This document shows, one piece after another, positions 7,515 through 16,938 of a stretch of DNA of 64,000 bases. Each line of letters opens with the position of its first letter. Position 1 is the first letter of the stretch. The stretch is from Agromyces terreus (GTDB lineage Bacteria > Actinomycetota > Actinomycetes > Actinomycetales > Microbacteriaceae). The stretch lies in assembly GCF_009749465.1 (NCBI RefSeq), contig NZ_WBIS01000002.1, positions 558,001 to 622,000 of the forward strand. The letters are read 5' to 3'. The position numbers were made by a program, and so were the translations under genes. Below the pieces are notes generated by a model. That model had not been told where the DNA came from. It was given only the letters and a program-made list of their open reading frames with translations, and did no database searches.

Positions 7515-8984
7515 ATGAGCGGGGAGGGCTCGGAGGCATCCGGGGCGATGGCGCGGCCGGCGTCGAGCGCGCGCCGCTTCTCCGTGAACGCGCTGCTCGA
7601 CGGCTTCTTCTTCGTCTACGCGGGCGTCGCGGCGGTGTGGCTCGCGTGGCTCGTGTTCACCGAGTCGTTCGCGTTCGGCTGGTGGGGCATCGCGTTCTTC
7701 ATCGCGTTCTGGCTGCTGCTCGCCTACCTCGTGCTGCCGCGACTGCACCGCATCCTCACGGCGATCTACGTGCCCGATTATTTCATGGGCCGCACGCGCA
7801 CGAGCGACGGGCTCCTCGGCGACCCGGTGAACCTCGCGCTCGACGGCGATGAGCAGGCGGTGCACGCGTCGATGTCGAAGGCCGGATGGACCCGCGCCGA
7901 CGACATCACGCTCGCGACCAGCTGGCGCATCATCACCTCGACGGTCACCCGTCGCAGTTACGACGAGGCCCCGGTGAGCCCCCTGTTCCTCTTCGGCAGG
8001 CAGCAGGACTTCGCCTACCAGCAGGAGGTCGAGGGCAACCCGGCGCGGCGCCATCACGTGCGGTTCTGGCGCACGCCCGACGGATGGCTGCTGCCCGGCG
8101 GCCGCCGCGTCGACTGGCTCGCCGCCGGAACCTTCGACCGCGCCGTCGGCTTCTCGCTGTTCACCCTGCAGATCACGCACAAGATCGACGCCGACACCGA
8201 CGTCGAACGCGACCACATCGTCGCGACCGTGCTCGCCGCGGACCCCGAGGCCCGCGTCGAGGTGCTGCGCGACTTCTCGACCGGGTACCACTCGCGCAAC
8301 GGGGGCGGCGACTCGATCCGGACCGACGGCGACCTTCCGGTGCTCGAACTCGACCCGACGGCCGGTGCCGCTGCGAACGTGACGGCGGGCATGGGGGCGG
8401 ATGCCGCGGCGAGTCGGTCTGCGGATGCCGCGGTGAGCCAGTCCTCGACGACGGAACGGCACCATCGGGAGCGCGATCCGCGCAAGCGGGCGGCGTTCGA
8501 GTCGCCCGCCGCGCTCGCCCGCCCGGTCGAGGTCGAACCCACGATGGCGCGGCCGACGGCGATCACGCTCGGCAGCGTGCTCGTCGTGCTCCGCGCGCTC
8601 GCGGGCGTCGTCTGGCTCATCACGCTCGCGGTGACCTGGCGGCCGGTGCTGCGGGACGAGTTCGGGTTCGACCCCGCTCCCGGCACCGAGGACGACCAGG
8701 GGCTCACGGCGTTGCTCATCGCCATCCTCGTGGTGGGCGCGCTCGGGCTGCTCGTCGTGCTGCTCTTCGGCCTGGCCGTGTACCGCGGCAGCAACGTCGC
8801 CCGTCTGCTGGTGATGGCGTTCGCCTCCTCGAGCATCACGATCGCGGCGATCGACTACTTCGCGGGCGACGAGGAGATCACCGTACGCACGACGCTGCTG
8901 ACGCTCGCGCTCGACATCCTCGTGCTGCTCGCGCTGTCGAGCCGTGCGGCGCGCGCCTACGCCCGCCGTCCGCGCGCCCGGTAG
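7515..8984 (+). CDS. LssY C-terminal domain membrane protein
   Basis: A 489-residue membrane protein. Two hydrophobic segments occupy residues about 28-80, then a soluble block typical of the LssY_C family: DPVNLALDGDEQAVHASMSKAGW near 103, followed by SPLFLFGRQQDFAYQQE and RHHVRFWR. This family often joins to PAP2 phosphatases; none is adjacent here. Residues about 280-350 are Ala/Ser-rich and probably disordered. The last 140 residues carry three or four more membrane helices. Function is unknown; a role in lipid or envelope metabolism is a guess from family neighbours. The start is fixed by the -10 hexamer 6 nt upstream. Confidence 0.8.
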   Translation: MSGEGSEASGAMARPASSARRFSVNALLDGFFFVYAGVAAVWLAWLVFTESFAFGWWGIAFFIAFWLLLAYLVLPRLHRILTAIYVPDYFMGRTRTSDGLLGDPVNLALDGDEQAVHASMSKAGWTRADDITLATSWRIITSTVTRRSYDEAPVSPLFLFGRQQDFAYQQEVEGNPARRHHVRFWRTPDGWLLPGGRRVDWLAAGTFDRAVGFSLFTLQITHKIDADTDVERDHIVATVLAADPEARVEVLRDFSTGYHSRNGGGDSIRTDGDLPVLELDPTAGAAANVTAGMGADAAASRSADAAVSQSSTTERHHRERDPRKRAAFESPAALARPVEVEPTMARPTAITLGSVLVVLRALAGVVWLITLAVTWRPVLRDEFGFDPAPGTEDDQGLTALLIAILVVGALGLLVVLLFGLAVYRGSNVARLLVMAFASSSITIAAIDYFAGDEEITVRTTLLTLALDILVLLALSSRAARAYARRPRAR

Positions 8985-8994
8985 GCGTCCCGCC

Positions 8995-9094
8995 GGTCGA
9001 GGAGCGAAGTGTCTCGAGACCGATGCCGGTCGAGGAGCGAAGCGTCTCGAGACCTCCGCTGGTCTCGAGACGGCGCTGGCGCGCCTCCTCGACC
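8995..9094. repeat. Palindromic repeat cluster B (3 units)
   Basis: Two short-type units (8995-9021 with one change, 9028-9054) and one long-type unit in opposite orientation (9061-9094), between the convergent LssY_C and trhO genes. Confidence 0.9.
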
Positions 9095-9111
9095 GACGAC
9101 CGGCGGCGGCG

Positions 9112-10005
9112 CTACGTGGCCGCGTGAGCGGCGCACGCGGCTGTGTCGCACGACTCGCACACGACGAGCTGGGTGCGGCACGCGGCATCCGTACAGTTGA
9201 CGGTGCGCTTGGTCGCCGCGCCGCAGACCGCGCACGAGCCGATGACGGCGGCGTGGTCGCTGAAGTCGATCGAGCCGCGCCCGTCGAAGACGTAGAGCGA
9301 ACCGTTCCAGAGGCCGTCGTCGCCGTAGCGTTCGCCGTAGCGCACGATGCCGCCCTCGAGTTGGTAGACCTCGCCGAACCCGCGGCTCGTCATGAGGCTC
9401 GAGAGCACCTCGCAGCGGATGCCGCCCGTGCAGTACGTGACGACGGGCTTGCCCTTGAGGTCGTCGTACTCGCCCGAGTCGAGGAGCTGCACGAAGTCAC
9501 GGGCCGTCGCGGCATCCGGCACCACCGCGCCCGCGAACCGCCCGATCTCGGCCTCGAGGGCGTTGCGGCCGTCGAAGAAGACGACGTCGTCGCCGCGTTC
9601 GGCCACGAGTGCGTGCAGCGCCTCGGGCGTGAGCCTGGTGCCGCCGCCGACCACGCCCGCCTCGTCGACCTGCAGCTCGCCGGGAGCGCCGAACGAGACG
9701 ATCTCGTCGCGCACCTTGACGCTGAGCTTCGGGAAGTCGAGGCTCGCACCCGAATCGTCGAGCCCGGTGCCCTCGCTCCACTTGAAGTCGATGTGCTTGA
9801 ACGCGGGGTAGTCGCGGGTCTTGCGCACGTAACGCTTGAGCGCGCCCATCTCGCCGCCGAGGGTGCCGTTGATGCCGTCCTTCGAGAGCAGGATGCGCCC
9901 GCGAAGGCCGAGCGACTCGGCGAGGTCGCGCTGCCACAGCCGTACCGCGTCGGGGTCGGCGAGCGGCGCGAAGCCGTAGTACAGCAGGATCTTGGCGAGG
10001 GGCAC
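9112..10005 (-). CDS. trhO: tRNA uridine(34) hydroxylase (rhodanese family)
   Basis: The 297-residue protein matches TrhO/YceA, which hydroxylates uridine 34 of certain tRNAs in a prephenate-independent, oxygen-dependent reaction. The N-terminal acylphosphatase-like domain contains [13 protein letters not shown] (residues 39-51). The rhodanese domain follows, with the active-site loop YCTGGIRCE (Cys192 as catalytic candidate) and [12 protein letters not shown]. The C-terminus has a Cys-rich tail ([10 protein letters not shown], then paired Cys) that could bind metal, as in other actinobacterial members. The GTG start is chosen from TAAAAT 6 nt upstream. Confidence 0.93.
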   Translation of the reverse strand: MPLAKILLYYGFAPLADPDAVRLWQRDLAESLGLRGRILLSKDGINGTLGGEMGALKRYVRKTRDYPAFKHIDFKWSEGTGLDDSGASLDFPKLSVKVRDEIVSFGAPGELQVDEAGVVGGGTRLTPEALHALVAERGDDVVFFDGRNALEAEIGRFAGAVVPDAATARDFVQLLDSGEYDDLKGKPVVTYCTGGIRCEVLSSLMTSRGFGEVYQLEGGIVRYGERYGDDGLWNGSLYVFDGRGSIDFSDHAAVIGSCAVCGAATKRTVNCTDAACRTQLVVCESCDTAACAAHAAT

Positions 10006-10011
10006 GCCCCG

Positions 10012-10017
10012 ATTTTA
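10012..10017 (-). promoter_or_regulatory. Candidate -10 (TAAAAT) of trhO
   Basis: TAAAAT, an A/T run striking in this GC-rich context, is 6 nt before the GTG at 10005. Confidence 0.65.
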
Positions 10018-10090
10018 CGAGCGCCGACTGAGCGGATGCCGCGGGGCGCGGCCGGCTCGGCCTGACACGGCTCGCGCAGGCCGGCCGCGC

Positions 10091-10330
10091 TCAGGCGACG
10101 TCGTTGAGCGTCTTCTCGATGGTGCCGAGGCGGGCGTCGATGGCGCCGAGGCGGGCGACCAGTTCGGCGTTCGTCTCGTTGCTGACGCGCAGTGCCTCGC
10201 GCAGTTCGGGCGAGCCCTCGGTCTCGGCGATCTTCCGCTTCGTCGCGAAGTACTGGTAGAAGATCGCCGCGACGATGCCGCCGCCGATGGCGACGACGGG
10301 GATCAGGACGTACCAAGCGCTGCTATCCAT
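10091..10330 (-). CDS. Small single-pass membrane protein with coiled-coil tail
   Basis: A 79-residue protein with one helix (residues about 6-28, WYVLIPVVAIGGGIVAAIFY) followed by a charged, heptad-like stretch ending in ARLGAIDARLGTIEKTL, suggesting a short cytosolic coiled coil. Similar small proteins are found next to ArsR-type regulators in other actinobacteria, but I know of no assigned function. The ATG lies inside the last codons of the upstream regulator gene (8-nt overlap), so the two are translated from one mRNA. Confidence 0.8.
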   Translation of the reverse strand: MDSSAWYVLIPVVAIGGGIVAAIFYQYFATKRKIAETEGSPELREALRVSNETNAELVARLGAIDARLGTIEKTLNDVA

Positions 10331-10646
10331 GTGCTGTTCCTTCTGGTCGGGCGGATGCGGTGAGCGCCACCGCTTCGCTGATGATGTCGATGTCCACGTG
10401 GATCGAGAACGGCTCGAGTGAGACGAACTTGAGCGCGGTGCCATCGGGGGAGAGCTCGAGCGAGGTGGACACGAAGCCGGCGGCTTCGAGCTTGGCGAGA
10501 TGCATGTAGAGCAGGGCTCGTGACATCTCGACCCGCCTGGCGAGTTCGCTGAGGTGCAGGCGTCCGTCTCGGAGTTCGTTGAGGACGGAGATGCGTTGCG
10601 GACTCGCCACCGCGGAGAGTGTCGCACTCAATTGCTCGACATTCAT
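10323..10646 (-). CDS. ArsR-type winged-helix transcriptional regulator
   Basis: A 107-residue regulator with an ArsR-like helix-turn-helix over residues about 15-75 (ASPQRISVLNELRDG, then LSELARRVEMSRALLYMHLAKLEAAGF). No metal-binding Cys cluster is seen. The second half is short and hydrophobic and probably serves dimerisation. ATG at 10646 is preferred over an in-frame GTG 18 nt upstream because AGGAAAGGAG sits just before it. It probably controls its own operon with the small membrane protein, which it overlaps by 8 nt. Confidence 0.85.
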   Translation of the reverse strand: MNVEQLSATLSAVASPQRISVLNELRDGRLHLSELARRVEMSRALLYMHLAKLEAAGFVSTSLELSPDGTALKFVSLEPFSIHVDIDIISEAVALTASARPEGTAHG

Positions 10647-10699
10647 TTCGCTCCTTTCCTGCACCTGTTAGAAGAAGTTTGCACCCGTCGCATCGCGCT

Positions 10700-10705
10700 T
10701 GTCAA
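10700..10705 (-). promoter_or_regulatory. Candidate -35 (TTGACA) upstream of the ArsR-type gene
   Basis: A perfect TTGACA on the minus strand, 54 nt before the ATG at 10646. A convincing -10 is not visible (best CAAACT at 18 nt), so this is tentative. Confidence 0.35.
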
Positions 10706-10738
10706 GAGGGTTTCGGGCGCGACCGCGACGTGGCCCCG

Positions 10739-10785
10739 CGAACGCGTTCCGGGCCGCGTTCCAGGCCGCGTTCCAGCCCGGATGC
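10739..10785. repeat. Degenerate tandem GCCGCGTTCCAG repeat
   Basis: Three imperfect copies of a 12-bp unit (CGCGTTCCGGGC / CGCGTTCCAGGC / CGCGTTCCAGCC) fill the gap downstream of the G6PDH paralogue. No coding signal is seen. Confidence 0.6.
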
Positions 10786-10826
10786 CGACGCGCATTCCGC
10801 CCGCTTTCCGACCGCGGGTCGAGACG

Positions 10827-12212
10827 CTACGAGACCGACGCCCACCCGTCGGGCCCGGCCGAACCGGCCGCGTACTCCTCGAGCGGCACCTCGTCGGCGC
10901 GCCACGCGGCGAGCACCGGATCGACGATGCGCCAGCACGCCTCGGCCGTGTCGCCGCGCACCGAGAGCATCGGGTCGCCCGCGAGCACGGCGTCGAGCAC
11001 CTCGCCGTAGGGCAGCAGTTCGCCGTCGGCCTGCCGGGCGCTGAGCGTCGCCTGGTCGATCTCGAACGGGTCGTCGCCGCCGTTCACGGTGAGCCGCACG
11101 CGCACGGCGGGCACGTGCAGGCCGAGCTCGATCCAGTCGGAGCGCGGCTCGCCCTGCAGCCCGTCGACGGCGGCGGCCGGCCGCAGGGTGACGCGGGCGA
11201 CCGTGCGGGGGTCGCCGAGCGCCTTTCCCGAGCGGAGCACGAACGGCACGCCCCGCCACCGGTCGGTGTCGATCTCGAGTTCGAGGCGGGCGAGCGTCTC
11301 GGTGCGCCGGTCGGGGTCGACGCCGTCCTCGTCGACGTACGACGGCAGGGTGCGGCCGTCGATCTCGCCGGCGGTGTATCGGGCGCGGCGGCTCGCGGCG
11401 ACCGGGTCGCCGCCCCACGGTCGCGTGTGCTCGAGCACCTCGTGGATGCCGTCGCGCAGGGCGGACTCGTCGATCCGGTCGATCGGCCCCATCGCGAGGA
11501 TGCCGAGCACCTCGAGCAGGTGGCTCTGGATCATGTCGATGAGCGCGCCCGACCGGTCGTAGTAGCCGGCACGCCCCTCGAGGGCGAGCGACTCGTCGTA
11601 GACGACCTCGACGCGCTCGATGCTGTCGCGGTTCCAGATGGGCCCGAACACCCGGTTGGCGAACCGCACGCCGAGGATGCCGAGCACGGTCGACGTGCCG
11701 AGGAAGTGGTCGACGCGGAAGATCCGCTCCTCGGGCACGATACGGTGCAGCAGCGTGTTGAGCCCCCGAGCGCCGGCCTCGTCGGTGCCGAACGGCTTCT
11801 CGAGCGCGAGTCGCAGCCCGTCGGGCCGGTCGATCGTCTCGAGCGCGCCGCACACCTTCGCGCTGACCGCGGGGGGCAGGGCGAAGTAGAGCACCGGCGT
11901 CGCGGCGCAGCTCGCGAGCACCGCGGCGAGCTCGTCTGGGTCGGTCGCGTCGGCCGACTCGAACCGGGTGCGCGCGAGCACCCGCTCGCGGCGGTCGGCC
12001 GGGGCATCCTGCAGCGCCGTCTCGACGCGCGAGCGCCACTCGTCGGCGTCGAGGCCGCTGCGACCGCAGCCGATGAGCTCGATGTCGCGGTCGGAGGTCG
12101 CGAGCAGCGACCCGAGCCCCGGCAGCAGCAGTCGGTTCGTGAGGTCGCCTCCCGCCCCGAGGATCACGAGCGAGACGGGGGCGGATGCCGCGGCGTCGAC
12201 GGATTCGGCCAT
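10827..12212 (-). CDS. Glucose-6-phosphate dehydrogenase family protein
   Basis: The 461-residue protein has the G6PDH layout: NADP-binding VILGAGGDLTNRLLLPGL (canonical GASGDL has Ser where Ala/Gly stands here), ALEKPFGTD, and RVDHFLGTST in place of RIDHYLGKE, the substrate and catalytic region. It would oxidise a sugar 6-phosphate with NAD(P). The altered motifs, the lack of opcA, tal or pgl neighbours and the trehalase-like enzyme across a shared divergent region suggest a paralogue and not the main zwf. The ATG has GGAAGGGAG upstream, and TAGCGT at 12233-12238 gives a 20-nt leader. The final codons and stop lie inside a degenerate copy of the intergenic repeat (10817-10836). Confidence 0.88.
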   Translation of the reverse strand: MAESVDAAASAPVSLVILGAGGDLTNRLLLPGLGSLLATSDRDIELIGCGRSGLDADEWRSRVETALQDAPADRRERVLARTRFESADATDPDELAAVLASCAATPVLYFALPPAVSAKVCGALETIDRPDGLRLALEKPFGTDEAGARGLNTLLHRIVPEERIFRVDHFLGTSTVLGILGVRFANRVFGPIWNRDSIERVEVVYDESLALEGRAGYYDRSGALIDMIQSHLLEVLGILAMGPIDRIDESALRDGIHEVLEHTRPWGGDPVAASRRARYTAGEIDGRTLPSYVDEDGVDPDRRTETLARLELEIDTDRWRGVPFVLRSGKALGDPRTVARVTLRPAAAVDGLQGEPRSDWIELGLHVPAVRVRLTVNGGDDPFEIDQATLSARQADGELLPYGEVLDAVLAGDPMLSVRGDTAEACWRIVDPVLAAWRADEVPLEEYAAGSAGPDGWASVS

Positions 12213-12307
12213 GAGGGCTCCCTTCCGCCTCCACGCTATGCCCGCCGCGGGCTCCCGTCGATGGTCTCGCCCGGCGGGGGAGCGGGCCGTGCCCGAGGCA
12301 CGCGGAG

Positions 12308-12313
12308 TAGCGT
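12308..12313 (+). promoter_or_regulatory. Candidate -10 (TAGCGT) of the GH15 gene
   Basis: TAGCGT is 8 nt before the ATG at 12322. The divergent G6PDH paralogue uses an identical hexamer at 12233-12238, so the two promoters lie about 70 bp apart. Confidence 0.5.
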
Positions 12314-12321
12314 CGCATGGC

Positions 12322-14124
12322 ATGAGCGAGTTCCCCGCCATCGAGGAGTACGCACTGCTGGCCGACGGCCGGACGGCCGCGCTCGTCTCGCGCGGCGGTT
12401 CCCTCGACTGGCTGTGCCTGCCCAGGTTCGACTCGCCGTCGGTGTTCGCCGCGATCATCGGCGGCCCAGAGGCCGGGCACTGGACCCTCCGCCCGACCGA
12501 CGACGGCGCCACGAGCACCCGCGCGTACGACCGCGGCACCTTCGTGCTCCGCACCCGTTGGCGCAGCGCCGACGGCACCGCGGAGGCCGAGGTGGTCGAG
12601 TTCATGCCGATCCGCCACCGCGGTTCGGCGATCGTGCGTCGGGTCCGCGGCATCCGCGGCGCATTGGAGTTCCGCGAGTCGGTGCGGTTCCGCTTCGACT
12701 ACGGGTCGGTGGTGCCCTGGGTGCGACGCCTGCACGACGACGACGAGCACGGGCACGGGCTGCTCGCCGTCGCGGGCCCCGACTCGGTCGTGCTGCGCGG
12801 CCCGCGCCGCACCGCCGACGACCACGCCCACGTCGCCGAGTTCACGGTCGCCGAGGGCGAGCACGTCGACCTGCGCCTGTCGTACGCCCGTTCGTGGCGG
12901 CATTCGGCCCATCCCGTCGACGTCGACGCCGAGCTCGAGGCCGCCGTCGACGGATGGCGCGACTGGGCCGAGCAGGCCGACCCGCCCGCGCGCTTCGCCG
13001 AGGAGGTCGAGCGATCGCTGCTCGTCCTGCGCGCCCTGACCCACGAGGACACCGGCGGCATCGTCGCCGCCGTGACGACGAGCCTGCCCGAGGAGATCGG
13101 CGGCGAACGCAACTGGGACTACCGGTTCGTCTGGCTCCGCGACGCCGCGCTCACCGTGCAGGTGCTCGTCGACCACGGCTACGTCGACGAGGCGCAGGTG
13201 TGGCGGCGCTGGCTCCTGCGCGCCATCGCCGGAGACCCCGCCGACCTGCAGATCATGTACGACGTCGGCGGCGGTCGCAGACTGTCCGAGGTCGAGCTGC
13301 CGAACCTGTCCGGCCACCGCGGGTCGCGGCCCGTGCGCTTCGGCAACGCGGCCTCCGAGCAGATCCAGTGGGACATCTTCGGCGAGGTCATGGTCGCGCT
13401 CGACCTCGCGCGCGAGGCCGGGCTCGAGGAGTCGTCCTTCTCGTGGCCGCTGCAGCGGTCGCTGCTCGAGTTCCTCGCCGAGAACTGGCGGCAGCCGGAC
13501 CACGGCATCTGGGAGATCCGCGGGCCGGAACGGGCGTTCACCCACTCCCGCGTCATGGTCTGGGCGGCGTTCGACCGCGGCATCCGCGCGGTGGAGCGCC
13601 ACGGGCTCGAGGGCCCGGCCGACCGCTGGCGCCGCATCCGCGACGAGGTGCGCGAGGAGGTGCTCGCCCACGGCTACGACGCCGGGCGCAACACGTTCAC
13701 GCAGCACTACGAGACGACCGAGACGGATGCCGCGCTGCTGCAGCTGCCCCAGGTCGGGTTCGTGGCTCCCGACGATCCGCGCATGCTCGGCACGGTCGCC
13801 GCGATCGAGCAGGATCTCCTGCGCGACGGGCTGCCGCTGCGCTACCGCACCGAGAGCGGGGTCGACGGGCTCGGCGGGTCGGAGCATCCGTTCCTCGCCT
13901 GCTCGTTCTGGCTCGTCGAGCAATACGCGGCGACCGGTCGGCTGGAGGAAGCCGAGGCGCTCATGTCGAGGCTCTGCTCGTTCGCGAACGACGTCGGCCT
14001 GCTGAGCGAGGAGTACGACGTCGACGCGCGGACGCAGATGGGCAACACGCCGCAGGCGTTGACGCACCTCTCGCTCGTGCGCGCCGCCGACGCGCTCGCG
14101 AAAGCGGCCCCCGAGGCCGGGTAG
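12322..14124 (+). CDS. Glycoside hydrolase family 15 (trehalase/glucoamylase-like)
   Basis: A 600-residue cytosolic enzyme (no signal peptide) with the two-part GH15 build: an N-terminal beta domain beginning AIEEYALLADGRTAALVS and SLDWLCLPRFDSPSVFA, then the catalytic (alpha/alpha)6 barrel, where NWDYRFVWLRDAALTV marks the substrate-binding loop, and DHGIWEIRG and PFLACSFWLVEQYA are conserved. Mycobacterial and streptomycete relatives include trehalases, so intracellular trehalose or maltodextrin cleavage is likely; specificity is not readable. The divergent G6PDH paralogue suggests the released glucose is fed to the pentose phosphate route (inference). Confidence 0.93.
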   Translation: MSEFPAIEEYALLADGRTAALVSRGGSLDWLCLPRFDSPSVFAAIIGGPEAGHWTLRPTDDGATSTRAYDRGTFVLRTRWRSADGTAEAEVVEFMPIRHRGSAIVRRVRGIRGALEFRESVRFRFDYGSVVPWVRRLHDDDEHGHGLLAVAGPDSVVLRGPRRTADDHAHVAEFTVAEGEHVDLRLSYARSWRHSAHPVDVDAELEAAVDGWRDWAEQADPPARFAEEVERSLLVLRALTHEDTGGIVAAVTTSLPEEIGGERNWDYRFVWLRDAALTVQVLVDHGYVDEAQVWRRWLLRAIAGDPADLQIMYDVGGGRRLSEVELPNLSGHRGSRPVRFGNAASEQIQWDIFGEVMVALDLAREAGLEESSFSWPLQRSLLEFLAENWRQPDHGIWEIRGPERAFTHSRVMVWAAFDRGIRAVERHGLEGPADRWRRIRDEVREEVLAHGYDAGRNTFTQHYETTETDAALLQLPQVGFVAPDDPRMLGTVAAIEQDLLRDGLPLRYRTESGVDGLGGSEHPFLACSFWLVEQYAATGRLEEAEALMSRLCSFANDVGLLSEEYDVDARTQMGNTPQALTHLSLVRAADALAKAAPEAG

Positions 14125-14160
14125 CGCCGCCGTCGAACCCTCGAACGCGGCGGGCGGCGA

Positions 14161-14166
14161 TACGGT
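14161..14166 (+). promoter_or_regulatory. Candidate -10 (TACGGT) of the HIBCH gene
   Basis: TACGGT is 6 nt before the ATG at 14173, with no Shine-Dalgarno. Confidence 0.55.
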
Positions 14167-14172
14167 GGCACG

Positions 14173-15252
14173 ATGAGCGACCACATCTCCGCGAGCGTCG
14201 CCGACGGCGTCGGCCACGTCACGCTCGACCGTCCGAAGGCGCTCAACGCGCTGAGCTACGAGATGATCCTCGCGCTCGCCGACGTGTTCGACGCGTGGCG
14301 CGACGACTCCGAGGTCTCGCTCGTCGTGCTCGACGGCGCGGGCGATCGCGGCCTGTGCGCCGGCGGCGACATCCGCGAGCTGTACGAGATGTCGACCGGC
14401 GGCCGGGCCGACGACGCGCGCACGTTCTTCCGCGCCGAGTACCGGCTGAATGCGGCGATTGCGCGTTACCCGAAGCCCGTCGTCGCGATCATGGACGGCA
14501 TCACCATGGGCGGCGGCATCGGCCTCGCGGGGCACGCCTCGGTGCGGGTCGTCACCGAGCGCTCGCGGGTCGCGATGCCCGAGACGCGCATCGGCTTCAC
14601 CCCCGACGTGGGCGGGTCGTGGCTGCTCGCCGCGGCGCCCGGCGAGCTCGGCACGCATCTCGCGCTGAACTCGCGCACCATGGACGCCGCCGACGCGATC
14701 CACGCCGGGTTCGCCGATGCGTTCGTGCCGTCCGAGAACCTCCCGCACCTGCTCCGGGCCCTCGCCGAGCGGGCCGACCCCGGCAGCCCCGCCGAGATCG
14801 TCATGCTCTTCGACGAGACGCCCGGACCCTCCGCGCTCGCCGCGAGCCGCGACTGGGTCGACGCGTGCTACTCCGCGCCGACGGTCGCCGAGATCATCGG
14901 CCGGCTCCGCGCATACGGGTCGGATGCCGCGGACGACGGGTCCGAGGCATCCGCCGCCGCCCGTGCCGCGGCCGACGAACTCGAGACCCTCTCGCCCACG
15001 GCCCTCACCGTGACGCTCGACGCCGTGCGGCGCGCCCGCACCCTGCCCCGCCTCGAGGACGCCCTCGAGCAGGAGTTCCAGCTCGTGTCCTGGTTCGTCG
15101 AGCATCCCGACCTGCACGAGGGCATCCGGGCGCAGGTCATCGACAAGGACCGCAACCCGCGGTGGGACCCGGCGACCCTCGACGGCGTCGAATCCGACAT
15201 CTTCGACCGTGTCGTCTCGTCGCAGATGCACGAGCGGGTCTGGCCGGGATAG
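14173..15252 (+). CDS. Enoyl-CoA hydratase/isomerase family, 3-hydroxyisobutyryl-CoA hydrolase type
   Basis: A 359-residue crotonase-fold protein. Its length and C-terminal extension fit 3-hydroxyisobutyryl-CoA hydrolase better than the roughly 260-residue hydratases. Crotonase elements are present: RPKALNALSYEM near residue 20, GLCAGGDIRELY (oxyanion hole), DGITMGGGIGLAGH and MPETRIGFTPDVGG, the last carrying the acidic catalytic pair of this subfamily. It would release 3-hydroxyisobutyrate in valine breakdown. Only 9 nt separate it from prpD; valine carbon enters propionyl-CoA, so the pairing with methylcitrate-cycle genes makes metabolic sense. Confidence 0.87.
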   Translation: MSDHISASVADGVGHVTLDRPKALNALSYEMILALADVFDAWRDDSEVSLVVLDGAGDRGLCAGGDIRELYEMSTGGRADDARTFFRAEYRLNAAIARYPKPVVAIMDGITMGGGIGLAGHASVRVVTERSRVAMPETRIGFTPDVGGSWLLAAAPGELGTHLALNSRTMDAADAIHAGFADAFVPSENLPHLLRALAERADPGSPAEIVMLFDETPGPSALAASRDWVDACYSAPTVAEIIGRLRAYGSDAADDGSEASAAARAAADELETLSPTALTVTLDAVRRARTLPRLEDALEQEFQLVSWFVEHPDLHEGIRAQVIDKDRNPRWDPATLDGVESDIFDRVVSSQMHERVWPG

Positions 15253-15255
15253 CGT
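15250..15255 (+). promoter_or_regulatory. Candidate -10 (TAGCGT) of prpD, overlapping the HIBCH stop codon
   Basis: The hexamer starts with the TAG stop of the upstream gene and is 6 nt before the prpD ATG, suggesting prpD also has its own leaderless transcript. Confidence 0.5.
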
Positions 15256-15261
15256 TGCAGG

Positions 15262-16797
15262 ATGAAGACCCACCACCTGCGCACGCACCGGAGCGACGAG
15301 AACCTCGCCCGTGAGGGACAGCTCGCCTGGCAGCTCGCGGCCATCGCGACCGATCCGGTCGAGCTCGACGACGACGTGGTCGACATGGTCGTCAACCGCG
15401 TCATCGACAACGCCGCGGTCGCGGCGGCATCCCTCGCACGCGGCCCGGTCGTCTCGGCGCGCAGCCAGGCACTCGCGCACCCCGTCTCGATCGGCGGCGA
15501 CGGCGCCACGGTCTTCGGAGCGGATGCCGCGCGTCGCACGAGCCCCGAGTGGGCGGCGTGGGCCAACGGGGTCGCCGTCCGCGAGCTCGACTTCCACGAC
15601 ACGTTCCTCGCGGCGGAGTACTCGCACCCGGGCGACAACATCCCGCCCGTGGTCGCCGTCGCGCAGCACCTCGCCGCGACCCGCGGACTCACGGGTCGCG
15701 ACGTCGTGCGCGGCATCGCCACGGGCTACGAGATCCAGATCGACCTCGCGAAGGCCATCAGCCTGCACGCGCACAAGATCGACCACGTCGCCCACCTCGG
15801 CCCGTCGGCCGCGGCCGGCATCGGCACCCTCCTCGGCCTCGATCAGGAGACGATCTTCCAGGCGATCGGGCAGGCGCTGCACACGACCACCGCGACGCGG
15901 CAGTCGCGCAAGGGCGAGATCTCCACGTGGAAGGCGCACGCCCCCGCGTTCGCGGGCAAGATGGCGGTCGAGTCGGTCGACCGGGCGATGCGGGGGCAGA
16001 CCAGCCCCGTGCCCATCTACGAGGGCGAAGACGGCGTCATCGCGTGGCTCCTCGACGGGCCGGATGCCTCGTACGAGGTGCCGCTGCCCGACACGGGCGA
16101 GTCCAAGCGGGCCATCCTCGACTCCTACACGAAGGAGCACTCGGCCGAGTACCAGGCGCAGGCCTGGATCGACCTCGCCCGCAAGCTCCACGAGGAGTAC
16201 CCGCTGATCATGGACTCGGCGCTGGTCGAGTCGATCACGCTGCACACGTCGCACCACACGCACTACGTCATCGGCTCGGGTGCCAACGACCCGCAGAAGT
16301 ACGATCCGGATGCCTCGCGCGAGACGCTCGACCACTCGATCCCGTACATCTTCACGGTCGCCCTCCAGGACGGCACGTTCGACCACGCCGAGTCGTACGC
16401 GCCCGAGCGGGCGCACCGCGCCGACACCGTCGAGCTCTGGAAGAAGGTCTCGACCGTCGAAGACGCCGAGTGGACCCGCCGGTACCACTCGAACGACATC
16501 GCCGAGAAGGCGTTCGGCGGCCGCGTCGTCATCAAGCTGGCCGACGGCGGCGAGATCGTCGACGAGATCGCCGTGGCCGACGCGCATCCGCTCGGTGCCC
16601 GACCGTTCGAGCGCGAGCACTACGTCTCGAAGTTCCGCACGCTCGCCGAGTGGGTGCTCGAGGAGGCCGAGATCGAGCGGTTCCTCGACCTCGCGCAGCG
16701 GCTGCCCGAGCTCGGGCCCGACGAGCTCGGCGGGCTCACCATCACGGCGGCGCCCGGCTCGCTCGTCGGCGTCGAGATCCCGACCGGGCTCTTCTGA
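15262..16797 (+). CDS. prpD: 2-methylcitrate dehydratase (MmgE/PrpD family)
   Basis: The 511-residue protein is a full-length MmgE/PrpD dehydratase, which turns 2-methylcitrate into 2-methyl-cis-aconitate in propionyl-CoA disposal. Visible family blocks are [17 protein letters not shown] near residue 45, [34 protein letters not shown] near 105-140 and [23 protein letters not shown] near 215. The enzyme is cytosolic and cofactor-free. It is followed after 141 nt by prpC; prpB is not between them. That gap holds GC-rich inverted repeats (16850-16885) but no gene. Confidence 0.95.
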   Translation: MKTHHLRTHRSDENLAREGQLAWQLAAIATDPVELDDDVVDMVVNRVIDNAAVAAASLARGPVVSARSQALAHPVSIGGDGATVFGADAARRTSPEWAAWANGVAVRELDFHDTFLAAEYSHPGDNIPPVVAVAQHLAATRGLTGRDVVRGIATGYEIQIDLAKAISLHAHKIDHVAHLGPSAAAGIGTLLGLDQETIFQAIGQALHTTTATRQSRKGEISTWKAHAPAFAGKMAVESVDRAMRGQTSPVPIYEGEDGVIAWLLDGPDASYEVPLPDTGESKRAILDSYTKEHSAEYQAQAWIDLARKLHEEYPLIMDSALVESITLHTSHHTHYVIGSGANDPQKYDPDASRETLDHSIPYIFTVALQDGTFDHAESYAPERAHRADTVELWKKVSTVEDAEWTRRYHSNDIAEKAFGGRVVIKLADGGEIVDEIAVADAHPLGARPFEREHYVSKFRTLAEWVLEEAEIERFLDLAQRLPELGPDELGGLTITAAPGSLVGVEIPTGLF

Positions 16798-16938
16798 CCC
16801 GGCTCCGCGTGCTGCTGTGAGCCGGGAATCCGTCCTCTCGCTGAATGGGAGCCGGCTGCCCCCGGCCGGCGGCGGAGCCGTAGGCTGGGGGAGCGCGCGC
16901 ACCGTGGCGCCGCCCCGCCAGCACTCACGAGGAGCACG

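Noticed and set aside
10554-15314. 1586-codon open frame on the plus strand
   Set aside because: Overlaps G6PDH, GH15 and HIBCH in another frame; Arg/Pro/Ala-rich shadow.
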